Source: Limisphaera sp049537155
GTDB taxonomy: Bacteria > Verrucomicrobiota > Verrucomicrobiia > Limisphaerales > Limisphaeraceae
DNA length: 64,000 bases
Direction: 5' to 3'
Assembly: GCF_049537155.1 (NCBI RefSeq)
Contig: NZ_JBMVQZ010000003.1
Coordinates: forward strand, 310,001-374,000
The translations under genes and the position numbers were made by a program. Under the pieces are notes generated by a model. It was not told the origin of the DNA and did not search any database. It worked only from the letters and a program-made list of their open reading frames with translations. Shown piece by piece: positions 25,593 through 34,939 of the stretch. Each line of letters starts with the position of its first letter. Position 1 is the stretch's first letter.

Positions 25593-28556
25593 TCACAGCG
25601 TCTGGGCCACCTTCTCCACAGTATAGCACTCGATGACGTCCCCCGGCTGAAAGTCGCCGAACCCGTCCAACCGAATGCCGCATTCCAGCCCGGCCCGGAC
25701 CTCGGACACCTCGTCCTGGAACCGGCGGATGGACTGGACGTTGCCCTCGTACACGATGTCCTTGCGCCTGCGGACGCGGACGCGCCCCCTGGTCACACGC
25801 CCCTGCAACACCATGCAGCCGGCCACCGGCGGTCCCTTGGAAAGCGGGAACACCTGTTTGACCTCGGCCGTTCCCAACACCACCTCGCGCGTCACCGGCT
25901 CCAACAAACCGGCCATGGCCTCGCGCACCTGATCGATCAGCTCGTAAATGATCGAATACAGCTTGATCTGAACGCCCTCGCGCTTGGCCACCTCCTGCGC
26001 CCCGGTGTCCACCCGGGTGTGAAATCCGATCACCACCGCGTTCGAAGCCGAGGCCAGCAAAATGTCCGACTCGGTGATCGTCCCCACCGCACTGTGAATG
26101 ATCTCCAGCTTGACCTTCTCCGAGTCGATCTTCTTGAGGGCGTCCACAATGGCCTCCACCGATCCCTGGGTATCGGCCTTGACCACCAGCTTGAGCACCT
26201 TGGCCTGCTGGGCGTCCAGCACCTGGAACAGGTTCTCCAAGGTCACCTTGGCCCGGCTTTCAGCGGCCTGCGCACGCAGGGCCTCCTGGCGTTGTTCGGC
26301 CAGCTCGCGTGCCTTCCGCTCGTCCTCCACCACGGTGAACTCCAGCCCCGGTTCCGGCACCCCGTTCAAGCCGAGGACCTTGACAGCCATCGAGGGACCG
26401 GCCTCCTTCAGACGTTTGCCCTCCTCGTTGATCAGGGCACGCACCTTGCCGTGGTAGGGCCCGCACAACAGGGCATCTCCCACACGCAGCGTCCCCTTCC
26501 GCACCAGGGCCGTGGCCGTGGGACCGCCCGGGGTGATCCCGGACTCGATGATGTTCCCCACCGCCGGCCGGTTCGGATTGGCCTTCAGTTCCAGCAGATC
26601 CGCCTGCAACAGGATCATCTCCAGCAGCTTGTCCACGCCCTTCTTTGTCAGGGCCGACACCTCCACGAAGATGGTGTCCCCGCCCCAGTCGTCGGGGACC
26701 AACCCGTGCTCCTGCAATTGCTGCCGGACCTTCATCGGGTTGGCCTGGGGATGATCCATCTTGTTGATGGCCACGATGATCGGCACCCCGGCCGCACGCG
26801 CATGGTTCAACGCCTCGATGGTCTGGGGCATCACACCGTCGTCGGCCGCCACCACCAACACCACGATGTCCGTCACGTTCGCCCCGCGGGCACGCATGGC
26901 ACTGAAGGCGGCGTGGCCCGGCGTGTCCAAAAAGGTGATCTGCGCCAGCTCGCCCTTCCGCTCCGGATGTGGAAACGAAATGGTGTAGGCACCAATGTGC
27001 TGCGTGATCCCACCGACCTCCTTGGCCGCCACGTTGGACTTCCGAATGGCATCCAGCAACGTGGTCTTGCCATGGTCCACGTGCCCCATCACCGTGACCA
27101 CCGGCGGCCGTGGCCGAAGGTCCTCCGGCCGATCGGTCGGATCCAGCTCCACCTTCTTACGGGGCTGGGGAGCGGCCGCCGGGGCATGACGCTCCCGCTT
27201 CTCCACCTCGAAGCGGTACCCGTATTTGGCGCAGATGGCCCGGGCACAGTCGGCGTCCATCGTCTGATTGACGTTGGCAAACACGCCCAGGTCCATCAGG
27301 TCCGCTATGATCTTGAAGGCCTTCTGATTCAGCTTTTCAGCCAAGGCCCGAACGGTGATCGGCGGCTTCAAGCTGATCAACGGAGCGTTCGGAGGCACCT
27401 CCACCTTGGCCAGCCGCCCGACCGCAGGCTGGGCAGGCTTGGGAACGGCCTTTTCCTTGTCGTCCCGGGCAGCCGGGGCGACCACTCGAATGGCGGCCGC
27501 GGCCGCGACCGACGCCGACGGCGCAGGAGCCGACCTCCCGGCCGGGGCCTTCGCCGGCTGCGGCTTGGGAGGCGCAGCTGGAGCCGGCTTGGGCGGCGGC
27601 GCCTTGGGCCCGCTCTTGGCCTGGGGCCGCGGTGGCAACGGGATGAAACCGATCTTGTCCCCCACCTTGGGTTTCGGCGGCGGAGGAGGCGGTGCAGGAG
27701 GTGGAGGAGGCACAGGCGCAGCCGGCGCCGCACTCGCGGCATCGGTACCCGCGCTTTCCTGAGCGGCCCTTTCGCCAGTGCCAGCGCTGGCCGCAGTGGG
27801 CAACTCCCGGCCCGGCTCACCCGTGCGCGCCGGGCCCACTTCCTTGGCCGCGGTCGGCACCGTGGAGGCCGCAGACCCTTCCGGTTGGGCAGCCGGTTGC
27901 GGAACGGCCCCGGCCGGCGCCGGAGTTTCGGCTGTGGGGACAGGCGGTACACCGGCGCTCTCGGCCGCCGCCGGAGCAACCTCACCAATGGACGGGATTT
28001 CCTCCTTCTTCTCGGGCGCTTGCGCAACTGCAGGAGGACCAGCCGCAGGGACGGGCTCGGCAGTCGTCACGGGTGCGGGAGCCGGTTCGGCCGCCGCCGG
28101 CGCAGCCGGCGGGGGAGGCTCAGCAGCAGGCTGAGGCGGGAGAGACACAGGTTGAGCCTCGGCGGGAGCCGGCTCGGACACGGCGGGTGCAGAGGAGGCC
28201 CCGGCCGCGGCGGGAGCGGCGGTTCCGCCAGGGCCCGGTTCCGCGGCAATCTCGACGGTTGCGGGGAGGGCGGACTCCTCCGTTTTGGCTTCCTGGGCCG
28301 GCGGCTCTTCCACGGCCGCCGCCGCGGCGGCGGCGGCAGCGGCACGGGCCGCAGCCTCCGCCTCGGCCAATTGCCGGGCGGCGATGCGATCGGCAAAGAT
28401 CTTCCGGAGCTCCGACTCGAAGTACTCCGCGGTAATCTTGTCAAGCGTGCTGCTGGCGGCGCGCACCCCGGTCAGGCCCAATTCCTTGGCCTTGGCCAGG
28501 ACTTCCTTGTTGTCCAGACCGAGCCGCCGCGAAATCTCGTAAATGCGAACCGGCAT
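25593..28556 (-). CDS. infB: translation initiation factor IF-2
   Basis: GTPase that delivers fMet-tRNA to the 30S/70S initiation complex. 987 residues. An N-terminal IF2N domain (MPVRIYEISRRLGLDNKEVL, 1-20) is followed by about 350 residues of Ala/Pro/Glu/Val-rich linker. A second IF2N domain lies near 390-445 (PITVRALAEKLNQKAFKII). The G domain has GHVDHGKTT (about 490), DTPGHAAF (about 540) and NKMD (about 594). Domains II-IV follow, ending with GLECGIRLDGFGDFQPGDVIECY. The length reflects the long linker. It lies about 95 bases after nusA on the same strand. Confidence 0.97.
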   Translation of the reverse strand: MPVRIYEISRRLGLDNKEVLAKAKELGLTGVRAASSTLDKITAEYFESELRKIFADRIAARQLAEAEAAARAAAAAAAAAAVEEPPAQEAKTEESALPATVEIAAEPGPGGTAAPAAAGASSAPAVSEPAPAEAQPVSLPPQPAAEPPPPAAPAAAEPAPAPVTTAEPVPAAGPPAVAQAPEKKEEIPSIGEVAPAAAESAGVPPVPTAETPAPAGAVPQPAAQPEGSAASTVPTAAKEVGPARTGEPGRELPTAASAGTGERAAQESAGTDAASAAPAAPVPPPPPAPPPPPPKPKVGDKIGFIPLPPRPQAKSGPKAPPPKPAPAAPPKPQPAKAPAGRSAPAPSASVAAAAAIRVVAPAARDDKEKAVPKPAQPAVGRLAKVEVPPNAPLISLKPPITVRALAEKLNQKAFKIIADLMDLGVFANVNQTMDADCARAICAKYGYRFEVEKRERHAPAAAPQPRKKVELDPTDRPEDLRPRPPVVTVMGHVDHGKTTLLDAIRKSNVAAKEVGGITQHIGAYTISFPHPERKGELAQITFLDTPGHAAFSAMRARGANVTDIVVLVVAADDGVMPQTIEALNHARAAGVPIIVAINKMDHPQANPMKVRQQLQEHGLVPDDWGGDTIFVEVSALTKKGVDKLLEMILLQADLLELKANPNRPAVGNIIESGITPGGPTATALVRKGTLRVGDALLCGPYHGKVRALINEEGKRLKEAGPSMAVKVLGLNGVPEPGLEFTVVEDERKARELAEQRQEALRAQAAESRAKVTLENLFQVLDAQQAKVLKLVVKADTQGSVEAIVDALKKIDSEKVKLEIIHSAVGTITESDILLASASNAVVIGFHTRVDTGAQEVAKREGVQIKLYSIIYELIDQVREAMAGLLEPVTREVVLGTAEVKQVFPLSKGPPVAGCMVLQGRVTRGRVRVRRRKDIVYEGNVQSIRRFQDEVSEVRAGLECGIRLDGFGDFQPGDVIECYTVEKVAQTL

Positions 28557-28652
28557 AAAATCTCAAATCGTCCAAACTCCCGGCCTGCGCGGCCTCGAGT
28601 GGAGCAGGCTAACAAAGCGCGGCAAGGCGGCCAATCCCAAAGCCGGTTGACT

Positions 28653-29957
28653 TCACGAGCCGCCGGTCCCGCCGGTTGCTCCGGTTTGGGTGTCCTGGCC
28701 CAGTGGGATGGTCCGGCGTTGAGCCTCCGCACGCGCGGCCTCCAAGATGGCGGTCGCCTGATCGGCGATCCCGGGGATCTCTTCCAAGTCGCTCGGTTCC
28801 ACTTGGAGGAGGTCTTCCAACCGGGTCAGTCCGTGGTGCACGAGGATGTCGGCCTGTTCCCGGCTGATGCCCGGGATGGCGGCCAGGGCTTCCACAGCCT
28901 CGGCCACCTTTTCCTCGAATCCCTTGACCACGATGGCCTCGGCTTCGATGTCCACCTGCCAACCGGTCAACTTGGCCGTCAAACGGGCGTTTTGGCCCCG
29001 TTTGCCGATTGCCAGGGAGAGCTGGTCTTCCGTCGTGATGACCTTGATCCGACGCCGGGCCTCGTCCACCTCAAACGCCTTGATCTTGGCCGGTGCCAGC
29101 GCGTTGGCCACAAAAACCCGGATGTCCGGCGACCAACGGATCACGTCCACCCGTTCGTTGTTCAGTTCGCGGACGATGTTCTTCACGCGCTGGCCCCGCA
29201 GGCCGACGCATGCCCCCACCGGGTCCACCTTTTCATCCCGGCTGTGTACCGCCAGCTTGGTGCGAAAGCCCGGTTCCCGCGCGATGCCCTTGATCTCCAC
29301 GGTGTGATCCCGGATCTCGGACACCTCCATCTCGAACAATTTCACCACAAAACGTGGGTCCGCCCGCGACAGGATGATCTCCGGCCCCTGCGGTCCCTGT
29401 TCCACCGCCTTCACAAAGGCCCTGATGTGGTCGCCCACCTGGTACTCCTCAGTGGGGACCCGTTCCCGATTGGGCAGAATCGCCTGATACCGGCCCAGGT
29501 CCAGGATCACATCGGATCGCTCGAAACGGCGGACCGTGCCGGCGACGATGTCACCCACGCGGTCCTTGAACTCGGTGTAGATCAGTTCCTTCTCAATCTT
29601 CCGGATGTTCTGAAGGATCCACTGCTTGGCGTACTGCGCGGCAATCCGGCCGAAATCGGTGGGCGTCACCTCCACTTCCACCTCGTCGCCCACCTGCGCG
29701 TCCGGCTTGATTTTCTGAGCCTCCGCCAGCGAGATCTGGTCGTGTTTGGAAACCACCCGCTGCGCCACGATCAACCGCGCAAACGCGCGGATCTCCCCCG
29801 TCTTGGGATCGATCTCCACCCGAAGTTCCCGGGCCGGCCCCACCGCCTTCTTCGCGGCAGACAACAGCGTGTCGTGCACCACCGCCAGCATTCGCTCGCG
29901 GCTGATGCCCTTCTCACGCTCGTAGTAGTCCAGCAATGGCAGCAAATCCACGTTCAT
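28653..29957 (-). CDS. nusA: transcription termination/antitermination factor NusA
   Basis: Binds RNA polymerase and nascent RNA, modulating pausing, intrinsic termination and antitermination. 434 residues: N-terminal RNAP-binding domain (1-130), S1 domain (about 131-200, VGDIVAGTVRRFERSDVIL), and two KH domains (about 205-345, with DPVGACVGLRGQRVKNIVREL and LSLAIGKRGQNARL). A C-terminal helix-hairpin-helix region follows (about 350-420, AAIPGISREQADILVHHG). The start at 29957 follows SD GGAG nine bases away, inside a hairpin. First gene of the nusA-infB-rbfA-nrnA operon; rimP, usually just upstream, is absent. The leader carries a terminator-like hairpin, so feedback by NusA is plausible. 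Confidence 0.97.
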   Translation of the reverse strand: MNVDLLPLLDYYEREKGISRERMLAVVHDTLLSAAKKAVGPARELRVEIDPKTGEIRAFARLIVAQRVVSKHDQISLAEAQKIKPDAQVGDEVEVEVTPTDFGRIAAQYAKQWILQNIRKIEKELIYTEFKDRVGDIVAGTVRRFERSDVILDLGRYQAILPNRERVPTEEYQVGDHIRAFVKAVEQGPQGPEIILSRADPRFVVKLFEMEVSEIRDHTVEIKGIAREPGFRTKLAVHSRDEKVDPVGACVGLRGQRVKNIVRELNNERVDVIRWSPDIRVFVANALAPAKIKAFEVDEARRRIKVITTEDQLSLAIGKRGQNARLTAKLTGWQVDIEAEAIVVKGFEEKVAEAVEALAAIPGISREQADILVHHGLTRLEDLLQVEPSDLEEIPGIADQATAILEAARAEAQRRTIPLGQDTQTGATGGTGGS

Positions 29958-29966
29958 ATCGCATCT

Positions 29967-29991
29967 CTCCGGCGGTCAGCCGCATCCGGAG
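29967..29991 (-). promoter_or_regulatory. hairpin sequestering the nusA Shine-Dalgarno sequence
   Basis: Six-base perfect stem CTCCGG/CCGGAG (plus-strand 29967-29972 and 29986-29991). The SD bases GGAG of nusA lie inside the 3' arm. The loop contains TGACCGC, which is complementary to the predicted first bases of the transcript (30060-30054). Confidence 0.45.
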
Positions 29992-29994
29992 AAC

Positions 29995-30026
29995 AAAAAA
30001 GTCGGCAGATGCGAATCTTCCGACTT
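29995..30026 (-). terminator. terminator-like hairpin in the nusA leader (attenuator candidate)
   Basis: On the minus strand: stem AAGTCGG / CCGACTT (seven pairs), one mismatch, AGAT / ATCT (four pairs), a four-base loop, then a run of six T with two of them in the stem. It ends 37 bases before the nusA start codon and lies downstream of a good promoter. No gene on this strand ends nearby that it could serve; the nearest ends at 30932. Confidence 0.65.
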
Positions 30027-30066
30027 CCACCCGCTGGTATCCCAGCACGCTGTTGACCGCACCCCT

Positions 30067-30096
30067 AATCTATGACTTCACCCCACCACCCGTCAA
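30067..30096 (-). promoter_or_regulatory. promoter of the nusA operon
   Basis: On the minus strand TTGACG (complement of 30091-30096), an 18-base spacer, TAGATT (30067-30072). The predicted start is near 30060, giving a leader of about 100 bases that holds the two hairpins described for nusA. Confidence 0.5.
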
Positions 30097-30297
30097 GGCC
30101 GGCCCTCGGCCCCTGGGACATTCTGTCCCCACCCCGACCGCCCCACTTTCCCGTCCCTCACCCCGGCGCACCCCGACCACGGCAGACAACCGCGTTCACC
30201 CCGCCCCAACCGTCCCGTTCGGTTTCCTCTCAGCTCGTCGCACAGGCCCGTCCGGCAGAACGCCTGCTTTTCCGCCTTTTCGCCTCTCCACCCGGGT

Positions 30298-30326
30298 TTG
30301 ACGGATCACCGTCCCGGGCGGAAATT
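30298..30326 (+). promoter_or_regulatory. promoter of the small exported-protein gene
   Basis: TTGACG (30298-30303), 17 bases, GAAATT (30321-30326), then 20 bases to the ATG at 30347 with SD GGAGAG between them. Confidence 0.45.
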
Positions 30327-30346
30327 GCCGGCGGAGAGCTGAGGCC

Positions 30347-30802
30347 ATGAAAGTCAAATCACTCATCCTTGTGCTGGGCCTGAGTCTCGGAGTCGCCGCT
30401 GCCCGCACCGCCGCGACCGAACCCGGGTCCACCCACGCGATCGCCGCCCCCCCTGCCACCGAAGCGGCTGCTCCCCAGACCAGCTCCTCATCCGCTCAAA
30501 CGCCCGAACAATTCCGGGTCGGCGGCGGTGTGGGATCGGCATCGCTGTCGGACGTGCTCGTCAACCGCCTGACCCGGGAGCTCAGCGCCTCCGCTATTGA
30601 ACGGCCGGCGCGGCCCAATGAGGTCACGGTGGGCCGCCGACATTGCAGTGGTATCCTGGTCCAGGCAGCTCGCTCGGCACATCCCCTTCAGCTCCTCAAC
30701 CCTTGGGCCCCGGAATCGGCCGGGTCCGGAGAACAAAACCTGGTTCGCGACGTCGTCACGGGTGCGCCCGCCGGTCTCAAATTGATCGCGATCAACTTCT
30801 GA
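30347..30802 (+). CDS. small exported protein of unknown function
   Basis: 151 residues; I do not recognise a family. A convincing signal peptide (MKVKSLILVLGLSLGVAAARTAA, about 20-23 residues) is followed by an Ala/Thr/Ser/Pro-rich linker to about residue 50, then a compact 100-residue region. That region has one cysteine (RRHCSGILVQAAR, near 103) and ends hydrophobic (LKLIAINF). The gene has its own promoter (TTGACG/GAAATT) and a good SD (GGAGAG), which supports it being real. It stands alone between the nusA leader and the end of the DUF4091 gene, divergent from the former. Confidence 0.6.
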   Translation: MKVKSLILVLGLSLGVAAARTAATEPGSTHAIAAPPATEAAAPQTSSSSAQTPEQFRVGGGVGSASLSDVLVNRLTRELSASAIERPARPNEVTVGRRHCSGILVQAARSAHPLQLLNPWAPESAGSGEQNLVRDVVTGAPAGLKLIAINF

Positions 30803-30931
30803 CGGTGCGGTGCGCCGCCAGGGCGTCAGACCCCGCCCACCGCCAACGGCACGGCAAGACCGCCACGTGGCTGTGGTTCCGCCGGCCGATGCGCGGGGGG
30901 CTGTGAGAAACGACGCCCACGGACTGCCCCA

Positions 30932-33900
30932 TCACCGGTTCAACCGGATCCGATAGAACTCCGCCGGGCGATCGGGGGAAACGGGGAGAAACCAATTCGT
31001 GCCCGACAAGCCCGGCGGTAACGGCCCCAGCGGCACCCAATCCTGCAGGTTTGTCGAAACTTCCAGCGTCCCGGCGACGGGCAACGCAGGCACACGAAAC
31101 CGCCAACCCGAACCGTCCGGCTCGGGGGCGACTTCCAAGCGGGGTTTCGCATACACGGTCAGGCGCACCGGTGCGCTGGTGGCTGCACCGGCCCAATTGG
31201 TGGCCACCAGGGTGTACTCACCGGAGTCGCTCGCCCTCAGCCCGCTGAGGAACAACAGATCCTGCGTGGCCCCTGCCAAGGGTGTGCCATTGAACAGCCA
31301 CTGATACGTAATGGGCGAGGTTCCCCTGGCGATCATCCTGAACCCGGCGGATTCGCCCTCGAAGCGAATCAGATGCTGCGGCCCTTGGAAAAACCGCGGC
31401 GGACTGGCGAGCAGTCGGACGACCTCCAGATCGAACCACGCATCCGCCACGGTGCTCTCCATGAGGTTGGTGACGAACCGCCGTACGCCGAGCTGATAGA
31501 TGGCCGTCCGCTCGGCCGGCGAAAGCACCCGGGGAAAGATGAAGACGTCATCGGCCGAGAACGGGCCCGCACCCGGCTCCAGCTGCAGCGCCACCCACGG
31601 GTTCGTCGTGGCCTGAGATGCCTCCGCCGGAACGCTGTACACCGGGCCATTGTCCATCTGGATGCACGCACGGGTACCGTCATACCAGGCCATGACCAGA
31701 CGCCACTGCCCCGGGAGTGTCCCAGACGTTTGGTCCTGCACCTCGACTGAACCGAGTCGGAAACGGTAACGATTGAGAGTCGTGCCCGCGTAGTAGAGCC
31801 GGAACTCGCCCGGTTTTCCAAGGGCCGTGCGGGTCGCACCCGGTATGGTCCCGTGGTACCACCGAAACCATCCGCCCACCGTGAATGGCCGGTCGGTCCT
31901 CACACCGGGCACCTCCGGCAACTCCAACCAACTGTCGGCGGCAGCCGCGTTGGAAACGCAGCCCACCCACCGGCCCACCCCCGCGACGACCCCTGTGCCC
32001 ACTCGCACCCAGGCCAGGCCCCCCTCCAACCGCTGCCAGGGCGGCTCGGGCTCGTCGAACGGCCAGATACCCACCGGCTGCAGTGATGCCGTGTATTGAT
32101 GCAATTGAACGGCCAGATGATTCGTACCGGGACGAAGGGCCTCCGCAGGCAAATCGAACTCCGCCTCCGACGGGGCAGCGTCCACCGGCCCGAGCGCGGA
32201 CTGACCATGCTCCAACCATCCCTCCGGCAGATTCAGCCGGAAAACCTCGCGTCCGTTCACGTAAACCACCGCGCCGTCGTCACAGTACAAACGGGCGCGA
32301 TACCGGGAGAGCTCCACTTCCGGCAGGACAAGGTCCGTCAGGAAATACACCGTGGGCGCCAAGGTCCCGTCCTCGCCCGCCAGGCTGGTGACCACACCGG
32401 GCAGGTTCTCACCAAACGGTGCCACACCGGCGCTCCAGCTCGTGTTGGTCGCTGCGTCGTCCCACCATCCGGGACCGAGCGGTATCCCGCGACTGTCGTA
32501 CCGCCACACTGCGTTCGTCGGCAGGACGGGCAAGCCTTGCCCGTCCCACGTCACCACCACCCTGGCCACGCCACTGGTTGCGGCGCCCTGGCCGTTGGTC
32601 ACCACCACCCAATAATCACCTGAGGCGGTCGCAACCACGTTGCTCCGGAGAAACGCCGGACCGGCAGGTCCGTCGCTCACCACCGGCGTCCCGTCCTTGA
32701 ACCACGTGTAGGTCAACGGCTCGCGTCCCACCGCCACCACCGTCAAAACCAGCGGATTTCCGAGTTGCACCGCCGCCGACCTCGGGTCCGTGACGATCTG
32801 AGGCCTCTCCTCCCAGGCGCCTCGGACGCGCGCGACCCGACTGGTGATGGAACCCCACAGGTTGCTCGCCACCACGACATAATCTCCCAACGTTGTCGCA
32901 TCGGCGGCGGCAAGACGGAGACGCCCCTCCGAAGTCGCGCCGACCGGCAACCCGTCCTTGATCCAAAGATAAACCGGCTGGGGCCAGCCCAACGCCTCGC
33001 ACCGCAGCACCAGATCTTCCCCGGGTTCCACCACGCGCGAGACCGGTTCCTCCACCCACCACGGTTCACCCGTAACGAGGCTCTCGATCGCGGCCGCCAA
33101 TGCCCGACGGGCCGCGTACAATGCCTGGGGATCTCCCCCTGCATTGGTCAGGGCCGGCGCCGCAAGGGCCAGTGCCTGTGTACGAACGATCCCGGCGCCC
33201 GCAACGGCAGGATGATCCGGACCCCAACGCAATGCACCGCGCTCCGCCAGCGCGCCGAGCAGCCAGAAGTACTCCCGATCTTCCAACCCCTCACGGATCA
33301 GTTCCCACCGAATCGAATCAATCGGCCCCGCGACCACCGGGTTGGTCGGCGGCTGTCGCACCGGCGGGTACACCAGCACACCGTCACCGTTGCCCATCGG
33401 CTGGCCGAATTCGTTGGTGACGGTCGTCTGGGTCCAAGGGTTGATCGGCTGAAACTCCCGGTCGAGGTACCAGTTGACGTCCCAGTACAAATCGCCCCGG
33501 ATGCCGTATCGCTCGGCCAGCCAGAAGCGAATGCGATGGGAATACGCCGGATGATCAATGAAGTAATTCGGCACCGGCCATTTCGGGTACGTGGCCACGT
33601 ACCACGGAACCTCCTCGCCCGCCGCCATCCGTTCGAACCACCGCGGTGCGGTGAGGTTGAACACACTGATCACGGCCAGCGGCACCCACAGATCCACCAA
33701 ACCGTACAATTCCGGCAACGGTTCCCGCGTCAGCAACCGGCGCAGATCCGGCGCAGCGTACAGGTGCACATGCATCCCATCCCGCACGAACGGCAACAAA
33801 TCGTTCGCCGGTTCATCAATCCAATACGCGCACGCCTTCTCCATCCAGCCTTTGGCCCTCAGATGCGAGGCGATCCCCGAAACCAGCAGCGTGAAAAGCG

Positions 33901-34816
33901 AGTTGTATGGGGAAGTGAACCGATCATGTCCGAACAAGCTCCACGGCTCGTCCAGGTACACGAACGTGTTGAAACCGAACTCGTCCAGGTAGCGCGAAAG
34001 CGCCCGGTCGAAGGCCGAAAAATCATAAAGAAAACCTCCCACGCCCCACTGCCACGCCAAGGGCGCATAACGTTGGGGCCACTGGGGGGAGACGCGGTGC
34101 CGCCGGAAATTCTTCATGTAGAGGTCCCAGACCGCTTCCCGTTCGGCATCCGTCAGCGGACCGTGCCACCTCCCGGGCACGGCAACGTCGTAGAGCGTGC
34201 GGGTGTGGGTGACGTCCGATAAGGTGAAATCGAACACCCGCAGGTTGACTGCAACCACCAAGGGCGCCGTCCACCCCTCCGCCTCGATGAGCAACCGGCC
34301 CTCGTACTCTCCCGACGGTTGTGTCCTGGGTACATACACCGTGACCCAGAACGGCTGGTGCTGTCCGGGTTCCAGGCGCAGCCCGGCCGGAACGGGGACC
34401 AAAGGGTCCGGATACCACCCGGCCGACCCGCCTGCGTCCGACGGCAGGGTCACCGGGACATACTCCACCAGCCTCACCTCCACGTTCGTCGAAGCCAGCA
34501 ATCCACCGCCGCCTTTCCGCACCCAGTCCTCAACGCGCACCACGACGTTGCTGAGGGGCCCGGCCGGATACAACACCAGCTGAAAAGGCTCATACTCGTT
34601 GCGGGCCGCTTCGATCGTCACCCGGCTCGTCTCCCCCAAGGGCAGGGCACGCTGTCGCCCCACCTTGTACGTACCCTCGCACCACCAGACCGCGCATGCT
34701 GCAGACCCCGGAAGACGGTGGCCAAAGGAACTGTCCTCGATGGGCGACACCGCGCCCGCCAGCCACACCCCACCCAGCAGTGCCAACAGACCACCGACCC
34801 ACCTGCCCTGGATCAT
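30932..34816 (-). CDS. exported DUF4091 (GH123-like) protein with Ig-like and LamG domains
   Basis: A 1294-residue secreted protein, probably a glycan-active enzyme. Signal peptide about residues 1-22. The N-terminal beta-sandwich begins with WWCEGTYKVGR and ARNEYEPFQLVLYP (about 43-80), as in GH123/DUF4091 proteins. The catalytic-like barrel (about 170-470) includes FVYLDEPW and AYWIDEP, candidate Asp-Glu pairs. The DUF4091 tail has RWELIREGLEDREYFWLL near 500. Then Ig-like domains (about 610-670 and 675-755), a jelly-roll (about 790-915), a LamG-type domain (about 930-1120) and a last Ig-like repeat with LSGLRASDSGEYTLVATN. GH123 members remove N-acetylgalactosamine; that activity here is inference. 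The ATG is six bases after TAGGTT, suggesting a leaderless mRNA. Confidence 0.8.
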   Translation of the reverse strand: MIQGRWVGGLLALLGGVWLAGAVSPIEDSSFGHRLPGSAACAVWWCEGTYKVGRQRALPLGETSRVTIEAARNEYEPFQLVLYPAGPLSNVVVRVEDWVRKGGGGLLASTNVEVRLVEYVPVTLPSDAGGSAGWYPDPLVPVPAGLRLEPGQHQPFWVTVYVPRTQPSGEYEGRLLIEAEGWTAPLVVAVNLRVFDFTLSDVTHTRTLYDVAVPGRWHGPLTDAEREAVWDLYMKNFRRHRVSPQWPQRYAPLAWQWGVGGFLYDFSAFDRALSRYLDEFGFNTFVYLDEPWSLFGHDRFTSPYNSLFTLLVSGIASHLRAKGWMEKACAYWIDEPANDLLPFVRDGMHVHLYAAPDLRRLLTREPLPELYGLVDLWVPLAVISVFNLTAPRWFERMAAGEEVPWYVATYPKWPVPNYFIDHPAYSHRIRFWLAERYGIRGDLYWDVNWYLDREFQPINPWTQTTVTNEFGQPMGNGDGVLVYPPVRQPPTNPVVAGPIDSIRWELIREGLEDREYFWLLGALAERGALRWGPDHPAVAGAGIVRTQALALAAPALTNAGGDPQALYAARRALAAAIESLVTGEPWWVEEPVSRVVEPGEDLVLRCEALGWPQPVYLWIKDGLPVGATSEGRLRLAAADATTLGDYVVVASNLWGSITSRVARVRGAWEERPQIVTDPRSAAVQLGNPLVLTVVAVGREPLTYTWFKDGTPVVSDGPAGPAFLRSNVVATASGDYWVVVTNGQGAATSGVARVVVTWDGQGLPVLPTNAVWRYDSRGIPLGPGWWDDAATNTSWSAGVAPFGENLPGVVTSLAGEDGTLAPTVYFLTDLVLPEVELSRYRARLYCDDGAVVYVNGREVFRLNLPEGWLEHGQSALGPVDAAPSEAEFDLPAEALRPGTNHLAVQLHQYTASLQPVGIWPFDEPEPPWQRLEGGLAWVRVGTGVVAGVGRWVGCVSNAAAADSWLELPEVPGVRTDRPFTVGGWFRWYHGTIPGATRTALGKPGEFRLYYAGTTLNRYRFRLGSVEVQDQTSGTLPGQWRLVMAWYDGTRACIQMDNGPVYSVPAEASQATTNPWVALQLEPGAGPFSADDVFIFPRVLSPAERTAIYQLGVRRFVTNLMESTVADAWFDLEVVRLLASPPRFFQGPQHLIRFEGESAGFRMIARGTSPITYQWLFNGTPLAGATQDLLFLSGLRASDSGEYTLVATNWAGAATSAPVRLTVYAKPRLEVAPEPDGSGWRFRVPALPVAGTLEVSTNLQDWVPLGPLPPGLSGTNWFLPVSPDRPAEFYRIRLNR

Positions 34817-34822
34817 GCGCCG

Positions 34823-34851
34823 AACCTAAACGCACCGCCCGATCCACACAA
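34823..34851 (-). promoter_or_regulatory. leaderless promoter of the DUF4091 gene
   Basis: On the minus strand TTGTGT (complement of 34846-34851), exactly 17 bases, TAGGTT (34823-34828), then six bases to the ATG. Same geometry as nadA and era. Confidence 0.55.
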
Positions 34852-34939
34852 GGACAACACAGCCGTTTCGCCAGCACCCGCGCGTGCGCCCGACCACGCC
34901 CGTGCCCACCCTTTGCCCGCTGCGATTGCACGCCGCCCC

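Noticed and set aside
25140..30056. 1638-codon open frame on the plus strand, antisense to rbfA, infB and nusA
   Set aside because: A composition shadow: in GC-rich genes the complementary frame rarely meets stops. The translation is His/Arg/Gly/Leu-rich, has no domain, and lies exactly over three certain genes.
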